Source: Dietzia aerolata
GTDB taxonomy: Bacteria > Actinomycetota > Actinomycetes > Mycobacteriales > Mycobacteriaceae
NCBI RefSeq assembly: GCF_014144865.1
Contig: NZ_JAALDM010000130.1
Coordinates: 1 to 37,949 of the forward strand
DNA length: 37,949 bases
Direction of reading: 5' to 3'
The notes beneath the pieces were generated by a model that made no database searches, was not told the origin of the DNA, and saw nothing but the letters and a program-made list of their open reading frames with translations. This document shows positions 26,401 to 34,351 of this stretch, piece after piece. The first letter of the stretch is position 1, and every line of letters starts with the position of its first letter. The translations under genes and the position numbers were made by a program.

Positions 26401-27057
26401 CTGCGGGAGTGGATCAGCAAGCTCACCACCGAGGGCATCCTGTCGCACGCGGCTGTCGTGTACGGCTACTTCCCGGCCTACTCGGTCGGCGACGAGATCT
26501 GGGTGCTGGCCGAACCGCGGCCCGATGCCGAAGTGCTCCACAAGATCGCCTTCCCCCGCCAGCAGCGGCCGCGATTCCTTTCCATCCCGGACTTCATCGC
26601 CTCGCGTGAGCGCTGCGAAGCCGAAGGCGTGGTGGACGTCCTGCCCTTCCAGTTGGTCACCATGGGCACGCCGATCGCGGATTTCGCCAACGAGTTGTTC
26701 GCTGCCGACAACTACCGCGACTACCTCGAGGTGCACGGCCTGTCGGTGCAGTTGACCGAGGCACTCGCCGAGTTCTGGCACCGCCGGGTCCGCGACGAAC
26801 TCAGGCTGCCCGACGGCGCCGTCTCCGCCGAGGACCCGGACGCGATCGAGGAATACTTCAACCTCAAGTACCGCGGCGCGCGCTACAGCTTCGGCTACGG
26901 CGCATGCCCCGACCTGGAATCCCGCAAGGTCGTCATCGACCTCCTCGAGCCCGAGCGGATTGGAGTCGAGTTGTCCGAGGAACTCCAACTCCACCCGGAA
27001 CAGTCCACTGACGCCTTCGTGCTCTACCACCCCGAAGCGAAGTACTTCAACACCTGA
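23497..27057 (+). CDS. metH: Cobalamin-dependent methionine synthase
   Basis: This enzyme transfers the methyl group of 5-methyltetrahydrofolate to homocysteine through methylcobalamin. The 1,186-aa product has all four modules in order. The homocysteine barrel (about 1-320) has zinc ligands C230 and C296-C297 (GGCCGTTPEH). The folate barrel (about 345-620) has IGERTNANGSKRF. The cobalamin module (about 630-880) has cap helices and DVHDIGKN with axial ligand H740. The C-terminal reactivation domain (about 900-1186) has RYSFGYGACPDL for AdoMet binding. Residues about 865-900 are a charged linker rich in Ala, Arg and Glu. It starts at an ATG with TACACT 7 nt upstream, and a palindromic terminator follows. 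Confidence 0.98.
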   Translation: MSVDFDSPLLDAARRRVLIGDGAMGTMLQAVDLTVDGDFQGLEGCNEILNDTRPDVVEDIHRAFFEAGADLVETNTFGCNLSNLGDYDIVDRIGELAEKGAAIARKVADEMGPSEDGTPRMVLGSLGPGTKLPSLGQTTLAEIRAAYAQAAEGLARGGADAFLIETSQDLLQVKAAVLGCKDGMAAAGRRLPIISHVTIETTGTMLLGSDIGAALTALEPLGIDMIGLNCATGPAEMVEHLRYLSQHAGIPVSVMPNAGLPELGANGAVYPLGAEEFAPQVADFVSEFGLSMVGGCCGTTPEHITRLKEQVLSRTKAERTIEPVNAVSSLYTSTPLRADAGIIMIGERTNANGSKRFREAMLASDWEQCMDIAKEQMRDGAQMVDLCVDYVGRDGAGDMAELAGRFATASTLPIMLDSTEPEVIKAGLERLGGRCAVNSVNYEDGAGPDSRFQKIMRLVAQHGPTVVGLTIDEEGQARTAERKVEIAERLIADLTGNWGVAEDDIIIDCLTFPISTGQEEVRRDGIETIEAIRRLTAKHPRIHTTLGLSNISFGLNPAARQVLNSVFLHECIQAGLDSAIAHSSKILPMSKIDERQREVALDLVYDRRREGYDPLQVFMELFEGVSAASAKDARAAELAAMPLMERLAARIVDGERKGLEEDLDAAMEQIPPLQIINEHLLNGMKTVGELFGSGQMQLPFVLQSAETMKAAVAHLEPHMEASDEDGKGRIVLATVKGDVHDIGKNLVDIILSNNGYDVVNIGIKQPIADIISAAREHKADVIGMSGLLVKSTVVMRDNLAELNTEGISGEFPVLLGGAALTRAYVEVDLADMYQGDVFYARDAFEGLRLMDEVMTSKRTGVPMSESSESAAKAAERRERRARSERIAAKRAAEAEPVVIPERSDVAADQPIATPPFWGTRIAKGIPVADYAGHLDERALFFGQWGLRGTRGGDGPDYDELVATEGRPRLREWISKLTTEGILSHAAVVYGYFPAYSVGDEIWVLAEPRPDAEVLHKIAFPRQQRPRFLSIPDFIASRERCEAEGVVDVLPFQLVTMGTPIADFANELFAADNYRDYLEVHGLSVQLTEALAEFWHRRVRDELRLPDGAVSAEDPDAIEEYFNLKYRGARYSFGYGACPDLESRKVVIDLLEPERIGVELSEELQLHPEQSTDAFVLYHPEAKYFNT

Positions 27058-27071
27058 TCAATGCCCACTGT

Positions 27072-27105
27072 GAGGTCCGGACCCGATCGATCGGGTCCGG
27101 ACCTC
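27072..27105. terminator. Perfect palindromic terminator after metH
   Basis: A 34-bp perfect palindrome (15-bp stem 27072-27086 with 27091-27105, 4-nt centre) starts 14 nt after the metH stop. TATTTCTCA follows a few bases later on the plus strand. Its position indicates a terminator rather than an operator. Confidence 0.75.
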
Positions 27106-27200
27106 GCCGTATTTCTCACTGATCTCCGTCGTGAACTCCCGGCTGGTCCGCGGACGCTCACCTGCCCACGCACGGCTAACGTTCAGCCCAACCGTGCCGA

Positions 27201-27206
27201 TATAAC
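27201..27206 (+). promoter_or_regulatory. Candidate -10 element of the secreted-protein gene
   Basis: TATAACC at 27201 is one of the most AT-rich -10-like sequences in the window. It lies 35 nt before ATG 27241, leaving a short leader that carries GAGGAG. The -35 region is poor. Confidence 0.4.
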
Positions 27207-27240
27207 CGGCAGAGCCATTGCTTGAAGCGAGGAGTACGCC

Positions 27241-27765
27241 ATGAGTGCTATCCGTCGATCTGCCGCAGCCACGTGCGCGGCCGTGATGCTCGCCGGGGGA
27301 GTGGCGGTGACAACCGCCCCGGTTGCTTCCGCGCAGGTATGGCACGAGCACCCGGCCTGGGATGTACGCCTGCCGTACCCCACGGGGGGCGAACACACCA
27401 TCCGGTACAACGTGTTCCCGAGCTGCAAACTGGGCGATGACGGCCGGTTCCACCAGGCGGTCGCCGCGGGCGCGAGAGACCTGGACCAGCCGGTCGGATC
27501 GTTCGACTTCTGGTCCATGATGTTCCCGTTCAATTCAGCGACGATCTCCTGGCACAACATCGACACCGATGCGCGTGGCTCGGAGACGGTCCAGTCGACA
27601 GGCCCCGAGGTGGGGACCCAGGCGACGATCACCGGGCGCGGACACATCGCGGTGACGGTCTCGGCGAGCAAATCGCTTCTGCCCACCTTCGCACCGGGAT
27701 CCGTGGCGCCTTTCGGATCACACACCCACACCGAGCACTTCATCGTCGCCCCGCAGGCCTGCTAG
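27241..27765 (+). CDS. Secreted protein of unknown function
   Basis: This is a 174-aa precursor with a Sec signal peptide: MSAIRRSAAA, a hydrophobic core and cleavage after ASA at residue 31. The mature part of about 143 residues contains just two cysteines, C62 and the C-terminal residue C174, probably a disulfide joining early and terminal parts. There are many His and aromatic residues and an HTHTEHF motif near the end. I do not recognise the family. ATG 27241 has GAGGAG 6 nt upstream. The gene stands alone between metH and the HAD gene. Confidence 0.85.
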   Translation: MSAIRRSAAATCAAVMLAGGVAVTTAPVASAQVWHEHPAWDVRLPYPTGGEHTIRYNVFPSCKLGDDGRFHQAVAAGARDLDQPVGSFDFWSMMFPFNSATISWHNIDTDARGSETVQSTGPEVGTQATITGRGHIAVTVSASKSLLPTFAPGSVAPFGSHTHTEHFIVAPQAC

Positions 27766-27924
27766 CGCGCCGCAGCCGACAGCCGCCTCAACGTGGCATT
27801 GAACTGTCCCGCGAAGCGGCGCGGTACCTGATGTCCGTCGGAACAACCCGGCTGCGTTCGGTGGGTGTGCCCCCGCGGGCGCTCAGATCTGCCGGCGCGC
27901 GGGCATTCGGGTAGACAGTAGGCC

Positions 27925-28641
27925 GTGACCAGCATCGCCATTGATCAAGCCCCTGCCGCCATTTGTCTCGATATGGACGGCACCCTTGTCGACACCGAAC
28001 GTCTGTGGGACATCGCCGTCTACGAACTCGCTGAGCACATGGGGCGACCGCTGGACGAGGCCACCCGTGAACGCACCCTCGGCAACTCTCTCCAGGGGTT
28101 CTTCGAGATCCTCGGCGAGTACACCGGTCATCGCATCGAGGGCGAGGAGTTCGACCGTCTGGCCCACCAACTCAACACTCGCGTGACCGAGCTGATGCGT
28201 ACCGACATGCAGTGGCGCCCAGGGGCGCAGGAACTCCTCACCGAGATCGCCGACACCGGGACACGCGTCGCACTGGTCACCAACACCACCGCCGACGTGG
28301 CCCAGGTACCACTGGAGTTCATCGACCGATCCCGGTTCGAGGTCGTGGTGACCGGATGCATGGTCCCCAATGGAAAACCTGCCCCGGACCCCTATCTCCT
28401 GGCCTGTGTACGTCTGGGACTCGAGCCCGGGAACACAGTGGCTGTGGAGGATTCGGTCACCGGCGCCACGGCCGCGGTGACCGCTGGATGTCGGGTGCTC
28501 TACATCCCCTCCACCGACGGCCAGCCCGACGTCGCCGGCGCGCACACACACTCAACCCTGGCCGGGGTCGGCATCGCGGAATTGCACACACTCACCTCGG
28601 GCACACCCGTCACCGCCGCTGTGGGAGAATCGGGCGTGTGA
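27925..28641 (+). CDS. HAD-superfamily phosphatase (subfamily IA)
   Basis: This is a 238-aa HAD hydrolase. Motif I is [11 protein letters not shown] (nucleophile D16, acid/base D18), motif II is VTNTT, motif III the Lys in NGKPAPDPY, and motif IV is AVEDSVTG. A helical cap lies between motifs I and II, typical of phosphoglycolate- or sugar-phosphatase-like members. The substrate is unknown. It overlaps hisE by 4 nt (GTGA) and is therefore co-translated with hisE-hisG. A role as the missing histidinol-phosphate phosphatase is conceivable from context only. GTG 27925 follows TAGACA by 7 nt, a weak -10. Confidence 0.92.
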   Translation: MTSIAIDQAPAAICLDMDGTLVDTERLWDIAVYELAEHMGRPLDEATRERTLGNSLQGFFEILGEYTGHRIEGEEFDRLAHQLNTRVTELMRTDMQWRPGAQELLTEIADTGTRVALVTNTTADVAQVPLEFIDRSRFEVVVTGCMVPNGKPAPDPYLLACVRLGLEPGNTVAVEDSVTGATAAVTAGCRVLYIPSTDGQPDVAGAHTHSTLAGVGIAELHTLTSGTPVTAAVGESGV

Positions 28642-28901
28642 AGACCTTCGACTCGCTGTTCGCCGAACTGTCCGAGCGGATTGCCGCGCGCCCTGAGGGC
28701 TCCGGGACCGTCACCGCATACGACAAGGGCGTCCATCATCTGGGCAAGAAGGTCATCGAAGAGGCTGGTGAGGTCTGGATCGCGGCCGAATACCAGTCGG
28801 ATGCGGAACTGGCGGAGGAAATCTCCCAGCTCCTGTACTGGACGCAGGTCATTATGCTCAAGCGGGGTCTGGGCCTCGACGACGTCTACCGACATCTCTA
28901 G
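28638..28901 (+). CDS. hisE: Phosphoribosyl-ATP pyrophosphatase
   Basis: This enzyme hydrolyses phosphoribosyl-ATP to phosphoribosyl-AMP, step two of histidine synthesis. The 87-aa stand-alone HisE has the MazG-like signature [14 protein letters not shown] and the second metal-binding block [19 protein letters not shown] 28638 is fixed by the family N-terminus ([10 protein letters not shown]) and by the GTGA overlap with the HAD gene. A much longer ORF in the same frame is only a shadow of the HAD gene. hisG follows after 48 nt, the usual pairing in mycolic-acid bacteria. Confidence 0.95.
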   Translation: MKTFDSLFAELSERIAARPEGSGTVTAYDKGVHHLGKKVIEEAGEVWIAAEYQSDAELAEEISQLLYWTQVIMLKRGLGLDDVYRHL

Positions 28902-28949
28902 ACCGTCGCGTCCGCCACAACCCTCACTCACTCACTTTCTGGAGCCACC

Positions 28950-29801
28950 ATGCTGCGCGTAGCAGTGCCCAACAAGGGCGCCCTGTCCGAGTCCGCCTCC
29001 GAAATGCTCGATGAGGCCGGCTACCGCCGTCGGCCCGAAGGCAGCAAAGATCTGTCGCTGATCGACCGTGCGAACGATGTCGAGTTCTACTTCCTCCGGC
29101 CGAAGGACATCGCGGTCTATGTCGGCTCGGGCCGACTCGATCTCGGGATCACCGGCCGCGACCTGGCCGCGGATTCGATGGCCGAGGTCGACGAACTGCT
29201 GGAGCTCGGTTTCGGCCGTTCAACTTTCCGCTATGCGGGCCCCGCCGGCGACGGCTGGTCCTCCGAGCGTCTGGCGGGTGCGCGGATCGCCACGTCGTAC
29301 CCCAACATCGTCCGGCGTGACATCGCAGCCCGCGGCATCGAGGCCGAAGTCATTCGCCTGGACGGCGCCGTGGAGATTTCCATCCAGCTCGGCGTCGCAG
29401 ATTGCATCGCCGACGTGGTGGGGTCCGGGCGGACGCTCAAGGTCCACGACCTTGAGGCCTTTGGCGACGTCCTGTGCGACTCATCGGGTGTTCTCATCTC
29501 CCGGGTGGATGCCGACGTCACCCCGGCCATGGCCCAGATGCGCGCACGACTTCAGGGCGTGGTCTTCGCCCAGCAGTACATGATGCTCGACTACAACTGC
29601 CCTCGGGAACTGCTCGACAGCGTCTCCAAGATCACCCCGGGTCTGGAGTCACCGACCGTCTCACCGATGGCGGATCCGGCGTGGATCGCGGTGCGATCGA
29701 TGGTGCCGCGTAAGCAGGTCAACTCGATCATGGACGAGCTCGCTGCGGCCGGAGCCAAGTCGATCATCGCGACCGACATCCGGTCCTGCCGGATGGGCTG
29801 A
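28950..29801 (+). CDS. hisG: ATP phosphoribosyltransferase (long form)
   Basis: This enzyme catalyses the first, feedback-controlled step of histidine synthesis: ATP plus PRPP to phosphoribosyl-ATP. At 283 aa it is the long form, with a catalytic part ([22 protein letters not shown], the PRPP-loop-like [11 protein letters not shown]) and a C-terminal ACT-like regulatory domain (about 212-283) for histidine inhibition; no HisZ is needed. TGGAG lies 6 nt upstream of ATG 28950. No attenuator-type histidine leader is visible upstream. Hairpins at 29859-29942 follow. Confidence 0.97.
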   Translation: MLRVAVPNKGALSESASEMLDEAGYRRRPEGSKDLSLIDRANDVEFYFLRPKDIAVYVGSGRLDLGITGRDLAADSMAEVDELLELGFGRSTFRYAGPAGDGWSSERLAGARIATSYPNIVRRDIAARGIEAEVIRLDGAVEISIQLGVADCIADVVGSGRTLKVHDLEAFGDVLCDSSGVLISRVDADVTPAMAQMRARLQGVVFAQQYMMLDYNCPRELLDSVSKITPGLESPTVSPMADPAWIAVRSMVPRKQVNSIMDELAAAGAKSIIATDIRSCRMG

Positions 29802-29858
29802 CCTCACTCCAAGAGCAGGCTGCGGCCCGCCGCCCATCTGCTGGTTTGCTACACCTCG

Positions 29859-29904
29859 GCCACCGCACCTCCCGTCGATAGTCACCGCCGGGAGGTGCGG
29901 TGGC
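29859..29904. terminator. Hairpin terminator between hisG and the thioesterase gene
   Basis: A 15-bp perfect stem (29859-29873 with 29890-29904) and a 16-nt loop lie 57 nt after the hisG stop and 8 nt after the convergent thioesterase stop. It probably serves both convergent transcripts. Confidence 0.65.
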
Positions 29905-29942
29905 TCCAGTCGCTACACCGCTTCTATAAGCAGCGACTGGAG
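29904..29942. repeat. Second inverted repeat overlapping the thioesterase 3' end
   Basis: An 11-bp perfect inverted repeat (29904-29914 with 29932-29942) spans the thioesterase stop codon region. It abuts the neighbouring hairpin, sharing base 29904. The pair could stack or act as a back-up terminator. Confidence 0.5.
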
Positions 29943-30680
29943 CGTATTGCCGATCTCACCGGACTCGTCGAATAGTGTCCCGGAGGTCGTTCCTACACCG
30001 TCGGGTCCGATCGAGGCGTTCGCCCTGACGCCGATCCACTCGCCCCGCGGCAGACGGTGCAGGTGTGTGACCAGGTCGGTGTTGAGGAAGCGCCATCGGG
30101 CCGGATCGAGGACGGCGCCGACACCGTTGGCGATATCGGCGATGCACATCACCTGAACGACCGGGGTCACGGTCTCCCCGGCGACCAGCGGGTACCGGGG
30201 CCGCGCCCACACCGTGCCGTCCGCGGCGCCGCGGATCTGAAGCGAGTCGATGTATCCGCTGGTCCACTGTGTGAAGAATGAACTGTCCATGTCCTTATCG
30301 GGAAGCTCCCGACGGGGTTCAACGGTCTGCTCCACCGTCTCGGTATCACTCGTGCGCAGCCGCCACGCGCTCGACCGGGCCACGTTCCGGCCGCCGGCCT
30401 CGAGCTCGGACTCGACGAGTTCGATCCGTTTTCCAGGGCGGACGACCCGGGCCCGAGTCCGCAGTTCACCGAGGGGCACCGGCCCGAGGATATCCATCGC
30501 GATACGGGAGATGCGCGTGCCCTCGGCACCCTCCACCCGTTCCATCGCGCGGGTGAGCAGCGCGGACGGGGGAGCCCCGTGCTGCAGCTCCGGGCCCCAT
30601 GCGCTGACCGTGTGCTCGGTTGCGCGGAACCGCTCCCAGCCTTCGTCCTGCCCCAACGGCTCGAAGTAGGCCTGTGTCAT
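29913..30680 (-). CDS. Acyl-CoA thioesterase family protein (TesB-like double hotdog)
   Basis: This is a 255-aa protein with the layout of thioesterase-superfamily/TesB-like proteins. The N-terminal hotdog has HGAPPSALLTRAMERV and RISRIAMDILGPVPLGEL. The C-terminal hotdog has ADIANGVGAVLDPARWRFLNTDLVTHLHRLPRGEW and ends GTLFDESGEIGNTLQSLLIE. It likely hydrolyses acyl-CoA; chain length is unknown. GAGGAG sits 6 nt upstream of ATG 30680. It is convergent with hisG and is not part of the M. tuberculosis order I remember, so it may be a lineage-specific insertion. Confidence 0.85.
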   Translation of the reverse strand: MTQAYFEPLGQDEGWERFRATEHTVSAWGPELQHGAPPSALLTRAMERVEGAEGTRISRIAMDILGPVPLGELRTRARVVRPGKRIELVESELEAGGRNVARSSAWRLRTSDTETVEQTVEPRRELPDKDMDSSFFTQWTSGYIDSLQIRGAADGTVWARPRYPLVAGETVTPVVQVMCIADIANGVGAVLDPARWRFLNTDLVTHLHRLPRGEWIGVRANASIGPDGVGTTSGTLFDESGEIGNTLQSLLIEAV

Positions 30681-30716
30681 CGTGTACTCCTCGACTGTAA
30701 CCGGCCCGGCGGAGGG

Positions 30717-31568
30717 TCAGGGTGTACCGGTGGGAACCACGCGCACTCCGGGCCATCCGGGGTACTCGGGAGGGGTGCCACCGAATGCCGGGCACAATGC
30801 CTGATGATTGCACCAGTCGCACAAGCGGGACGTCTTGGGGCGGAAGTCACCGGACTCACCGGCCTCGACGATCTCCGACCACAGCACGTCAAGTTCCCTC
30901 TCTGTGCTCGACATCATCGCGAGATCAGGCGTCAGGGTGAGCCAACTGCCGTTCTTGAGGTAGATCAACTTGAGCTGTGCCGGAATGACGCCGTGGGTGC
31001 GCTGGTACATGAGGGCGTAGAAGCGCATCTGGAACATCGCCTTGTCCTGGAACCGCGGGTGCGGCGGTTTGCCCGTCTTGTAGTCCACCACCCGGACCTC
31101 GCCGGTCGGCGCCACATCCACGCGGTCGAGGTAGCCGTTCAAGGGGGTTCCGGCGTCGGTGGCGGTGATGATGTACCGCTCACAGGACTCGGGGGTGAAG
31201 CGCTGCGGATCCTCGACGCCGTAGAGAGCGGAGACGAGCGCGGCGACCTCGGCCTGGAACTCGGGCCGCTGCTCTGACGGTACGACCTCCGCACCGGACT
31301 CCAGCTCGTAGAACCGGTCAACCGCCGTGGGAACCAGTTCGGCGGCGCGCTCGGGTGCGCGCTCGGATTGTTCCAGCCCGTACAGCTCCTCCAGGACGGC
31401 GTGGACCACGGTTCCCAGCACCTGCGCACGCGTTTTGGGCTCGGGGATCCGGTCGACCGTCTTGAGCCGGTAGAGCAGCGGACACTGGCGAAAATCCGCC
31501 GCCCGTGACGCCGACAGGGCCAGTGGCTTGGGAGCAGGCGGGGTCGCATCGATTTCGAGGGGATCCAT
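30717..31568 (-). CDS. RecB/Cas4-like Fe-S nuclease
   Basis: This is a 283-aa RecB-family PD-(D/E)XK nuclease. Nuclease motifs: LGTVVHAVLEELY (His), LNGYLDRVDV (Asp) and VRVVDYKTGK (Asp-x-Lys). A Cas4/AddB-like 4Fe-4S cluster is indicated by C29 (FRQCP) plus a C-terminal C-x2-C-x5-C (CDWCNHQALC). It probably acts as a single-strand exonuclease in DNA repair; no Cas genes are nearby, so it is not CRISPR-associated here. From memory it matches Rv2119 beside trmI. ATG 31568 or GTG 31571 is supported by TACCCT upstream; the longer ORF to 31619 is less likely. Confidence 0.9.
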   Translation of the reverse strand: MDPLEIDATPPAPKPLALSASRAADFRQCPLLYRLKTVDRIPEPKTRAQVLGTVVHAVLEELYGLEQSERAPERAAELVPTAVDRFYELESGAEVVPSEQRPEFQAEVAALVSALYGVEDPQRFTPESCERYIITATDAGTPLNGYLDRVDVAPTGEVRVVDYKTGKPPHPRFQDKAMFQMRFYALMYQRTHGVIPAQLKLIYLKNGSWLTLTPDLAMMSSTERELDVLWSEIVEAGESGDFRPKTSRLCDWCNHQALCPAFGGTPPEYPGWPGVRVVPTGTP

Positions 31569-31578
31569 CACACCTGGC

Positions 31579-31584
31579 AGGGTA
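31579..31584 (-). promoter_or_regulatory. -10 element of the RecB-like gene
   Basis: TACCCT on the minus strand lies 7 nt before GTG 31571 and 10 nt before ATG 31568. It is divergent from trmI, whose GTG 31634 instead has a GGAGG ribosome site. Confidence 0.45.
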
Positions 31585-31585
31585 G

Positions 31586-32473
<888 letters not shown>

Positions 32474-32650
32474 CCGACGCAGGGCGCCCTCCGGTCACAT
32501 CCGAACAGGTCAGGTCCGTCCGAATCGGGGGAGGGTTGGTAGGGGCCCAGCCGCCGCGCCCCGTTCCACCTCGGCGATAAGGTGGAGGGGACGACGACGA
32601 GCCGGCATCACCGGGTCTGCTCGTCGACGACCAGGAGGGCAGGTGATCGC

Positions 32651-34351
32651 GTGACCGAGGGACGTTCCCCGGCCGGACAGGGTGATGATCGGGTCACGGT
32701 CGACCGGGCGGAGCTCTCGCGGCTACGCAAGGCGGTCGACGAGGGGGCCCGCTCGGACCGCGAGAAGGCGATCAAGATCGACGCCCTGGGTGCGCGCAAC
32801 GTTCGGCTCGCCGAACTCCTCAAGGACTCCCGCGACCAGCTGGAGGTCCTCAAGGGTGAGGTCGAGCGTCTCGGGAACCCGCCCAACACGTACGGCGTGG
32901 TGCTCTCACGCCCGACGGAGGACGCGACGGTCGAGGTCATGACCGCCGGACGCCGGATGCTCCTCACACTCGCCCCCGGAGTCACCTCCTCGACCGTCAC
33001 GGTCGGCGCGACGGTGCGGCTCAACGAGGCGCTGACGGTTCTGGAGGTCTCGTCCGACCTGCCGACCACCGGGGTCACCGCGATCTTCCGCGACGTGCTG
33101 GCCGACGGCCTGCGCGCCCGCGTCGTGATGGGTAATGACGACGAGCACATCGTGCATCTGGCCGAGGCCCTCCAGGGCGGACGGACTTCCGACCGCCCCG
33201 CCCCGGTGCGGCCGGGGGACGCCGTCCTGGTGGATCCGAAGGCCGCGGTGGCGTTCGAGGTCGTGCCCAAGGCGGAGGTCGACGAGCTGCTGCTCGAGGA
33301 GATCCCGACCGTCGACTACTCCGACATCGGCGGTCTCGGACCGCAGATCGAGCAGATCCGCGACGCGATCGAGCTGCCGTTCATCCACCACGACCTGTAC
33401 CGCGAGTTCCACCTCGCGCCCCCGAAGGGCGTGCTGCTCTACGGCCCGCCCGGCTGCGGCAAGACCCTCATCGCCAAGGCCGTGGCCCATTCGCTCGCAC
33501 GCGCCTCGGCGCTCTCCCGCGGCGATGACGTCTCTGACGGCCACTACCCGAACTCGTACTTCCTGTCGATCAAGGGCCCCGAGCTGCTCAACAAGTACGT
33601 CGGCGAGACCGAACGGCACATCCGGTCGATCTTCGAGCGTGCCCGGGAGAAGGCCACCGAGGGCAACCCGGTGATCGTCTTCTTCGACGAGATGGACTCG
33701 ATCTTCCGTACCCGCGGGTCGGGGGTCTCCTCGGACATGGAGACCACCATCGTCCCGCAGCTGCTCGCGGAGATCGACGGCGTGGAGGACCTGCGCAACG
33801 TCATCGTGATCGGTGCATCCAACCGCGAGGACATGATCGACCCGGCCATCCTGCGCCCGGGGCGACTCGACCTGAAGATCCGGATCGACCGCCCGGACCG
33901 CGACGCCGCCGTCGATATCCTCGGCAAGTACATCACCACGGACCTGCGGTTCGATCCGGAGGACATGAACGGTGCGGGCCCGAAGGAGCACGTGCGGGCG
34001 CTGATCGATCGGGTCGCCGAGCGCCTCTACACCCGTGAACCCGCCACGACCTACGTGCACCTGGTGTTCGCCTCCGGACGGCGGTCCTCGCTGTACCTGG
34101 CCGATCTGACCTCCGGGGCGATGCTGCGCAACATCGTGGACCGCGCCAAGAAGCTCGCGATCAAGGACATCGTCCACGGCAGCGGAAACGGCCTGACCAC
34201 CGATGATTTCCTGGACGCCGTGGACGCCGAGTTCGCCGAGAACACGGACTTGCCCAACACGTCCAACCCGCAGGAGTGGGCACGCCTGACCGGCGTGCGC
34301 GGTGAGCGTGTCGTGGAGGTCACCGTGCCGAACAGGGGAGTGGACGAGTGA
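32651..34351 (+). CDS. mpa: Pup-dependent AAA unfoldase Mpa/ARC
   Basis: This hexameric AAA ATPase recognises pupylated proteins through its coiled coil and unfolds them. The 566-aa product has an N-terminal coiled coil (about residues 15-75), tandem OB domains (about 80-225), and the AAA domain with Walker A GPPGCGKT (265-272), Walker B VIVFFDEMDS (D346, E347) and an Arg finger region near NREDMIDPAILRPGRLD. The C-terminus ends ERVVEVTVPNRGVDE and lacks the GQYL-type tail that opens the 20S proteasome, so the name ARC may suit better. GTG 32651 is preferred to 32582 because the coiled coil starts soon after. The stop overlaps dop by 4 nt. Confidence 0.95.
   Translation: MTEGRSPAGQGDDRVTVDRAELSRLRKAVDEGARSDREKAIKIDALGARNVRLAELLKDSRDQLEVLKGEVERLGNPPNTYGVVLSRPTEDATVEVMTAGRRMLLTLAPGVTSSTVTVGATVRLNEALTVLEVSSDLPTTGVTAIFRDVLADGLRARVVMGNDDEHIVHLAEALQGGRTSDRPAPVRPGDAVLVDPKAAVAFEVVPKAEVDELLLEEIPTVDYSDIGGLGPQIEQIRDAIELPFIHHDLYREFHLAPPKGVLLYGPPGCGKTLIAKAVAHSLARASALSRGDDVSDGHYPNSYFLSIKGPELLNKYVGETERHIRSIFERAREKATEGNPVIVFFDEMDSIFRTRGSGVSSDMETTIVPQLLAEIDGVEDLRNVIVIGASNREDMIDPAILRPGRLDLKIRIDRPDRDAAVDILGKYITTDLRFDPEDMNGAGPKEHVRALIDRVAERLYTREPATTYVHLVFASGRRSSLYLADLTSGAMLRNIVDRAKKLAIKDIVHGSGNGLTTDDFLDAVDAEFAENTDLPNTSNPQEWARLTGVRGERVVEVTVPNRGVDE

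Noticed and set aside
27072-27105. Perfect palindrome as an operator site
   Set aside because: It lies just downstream of metH and 135 bp before the next start; a terminator explains it better.
30717-31568. Cas4 as part of a CRISPR system
   Set aside because: The Fe-S nuclease resembles Cas4, but no repeat array or other cas genes are present, and the gene sits in the conserved trmI neighbourhood.
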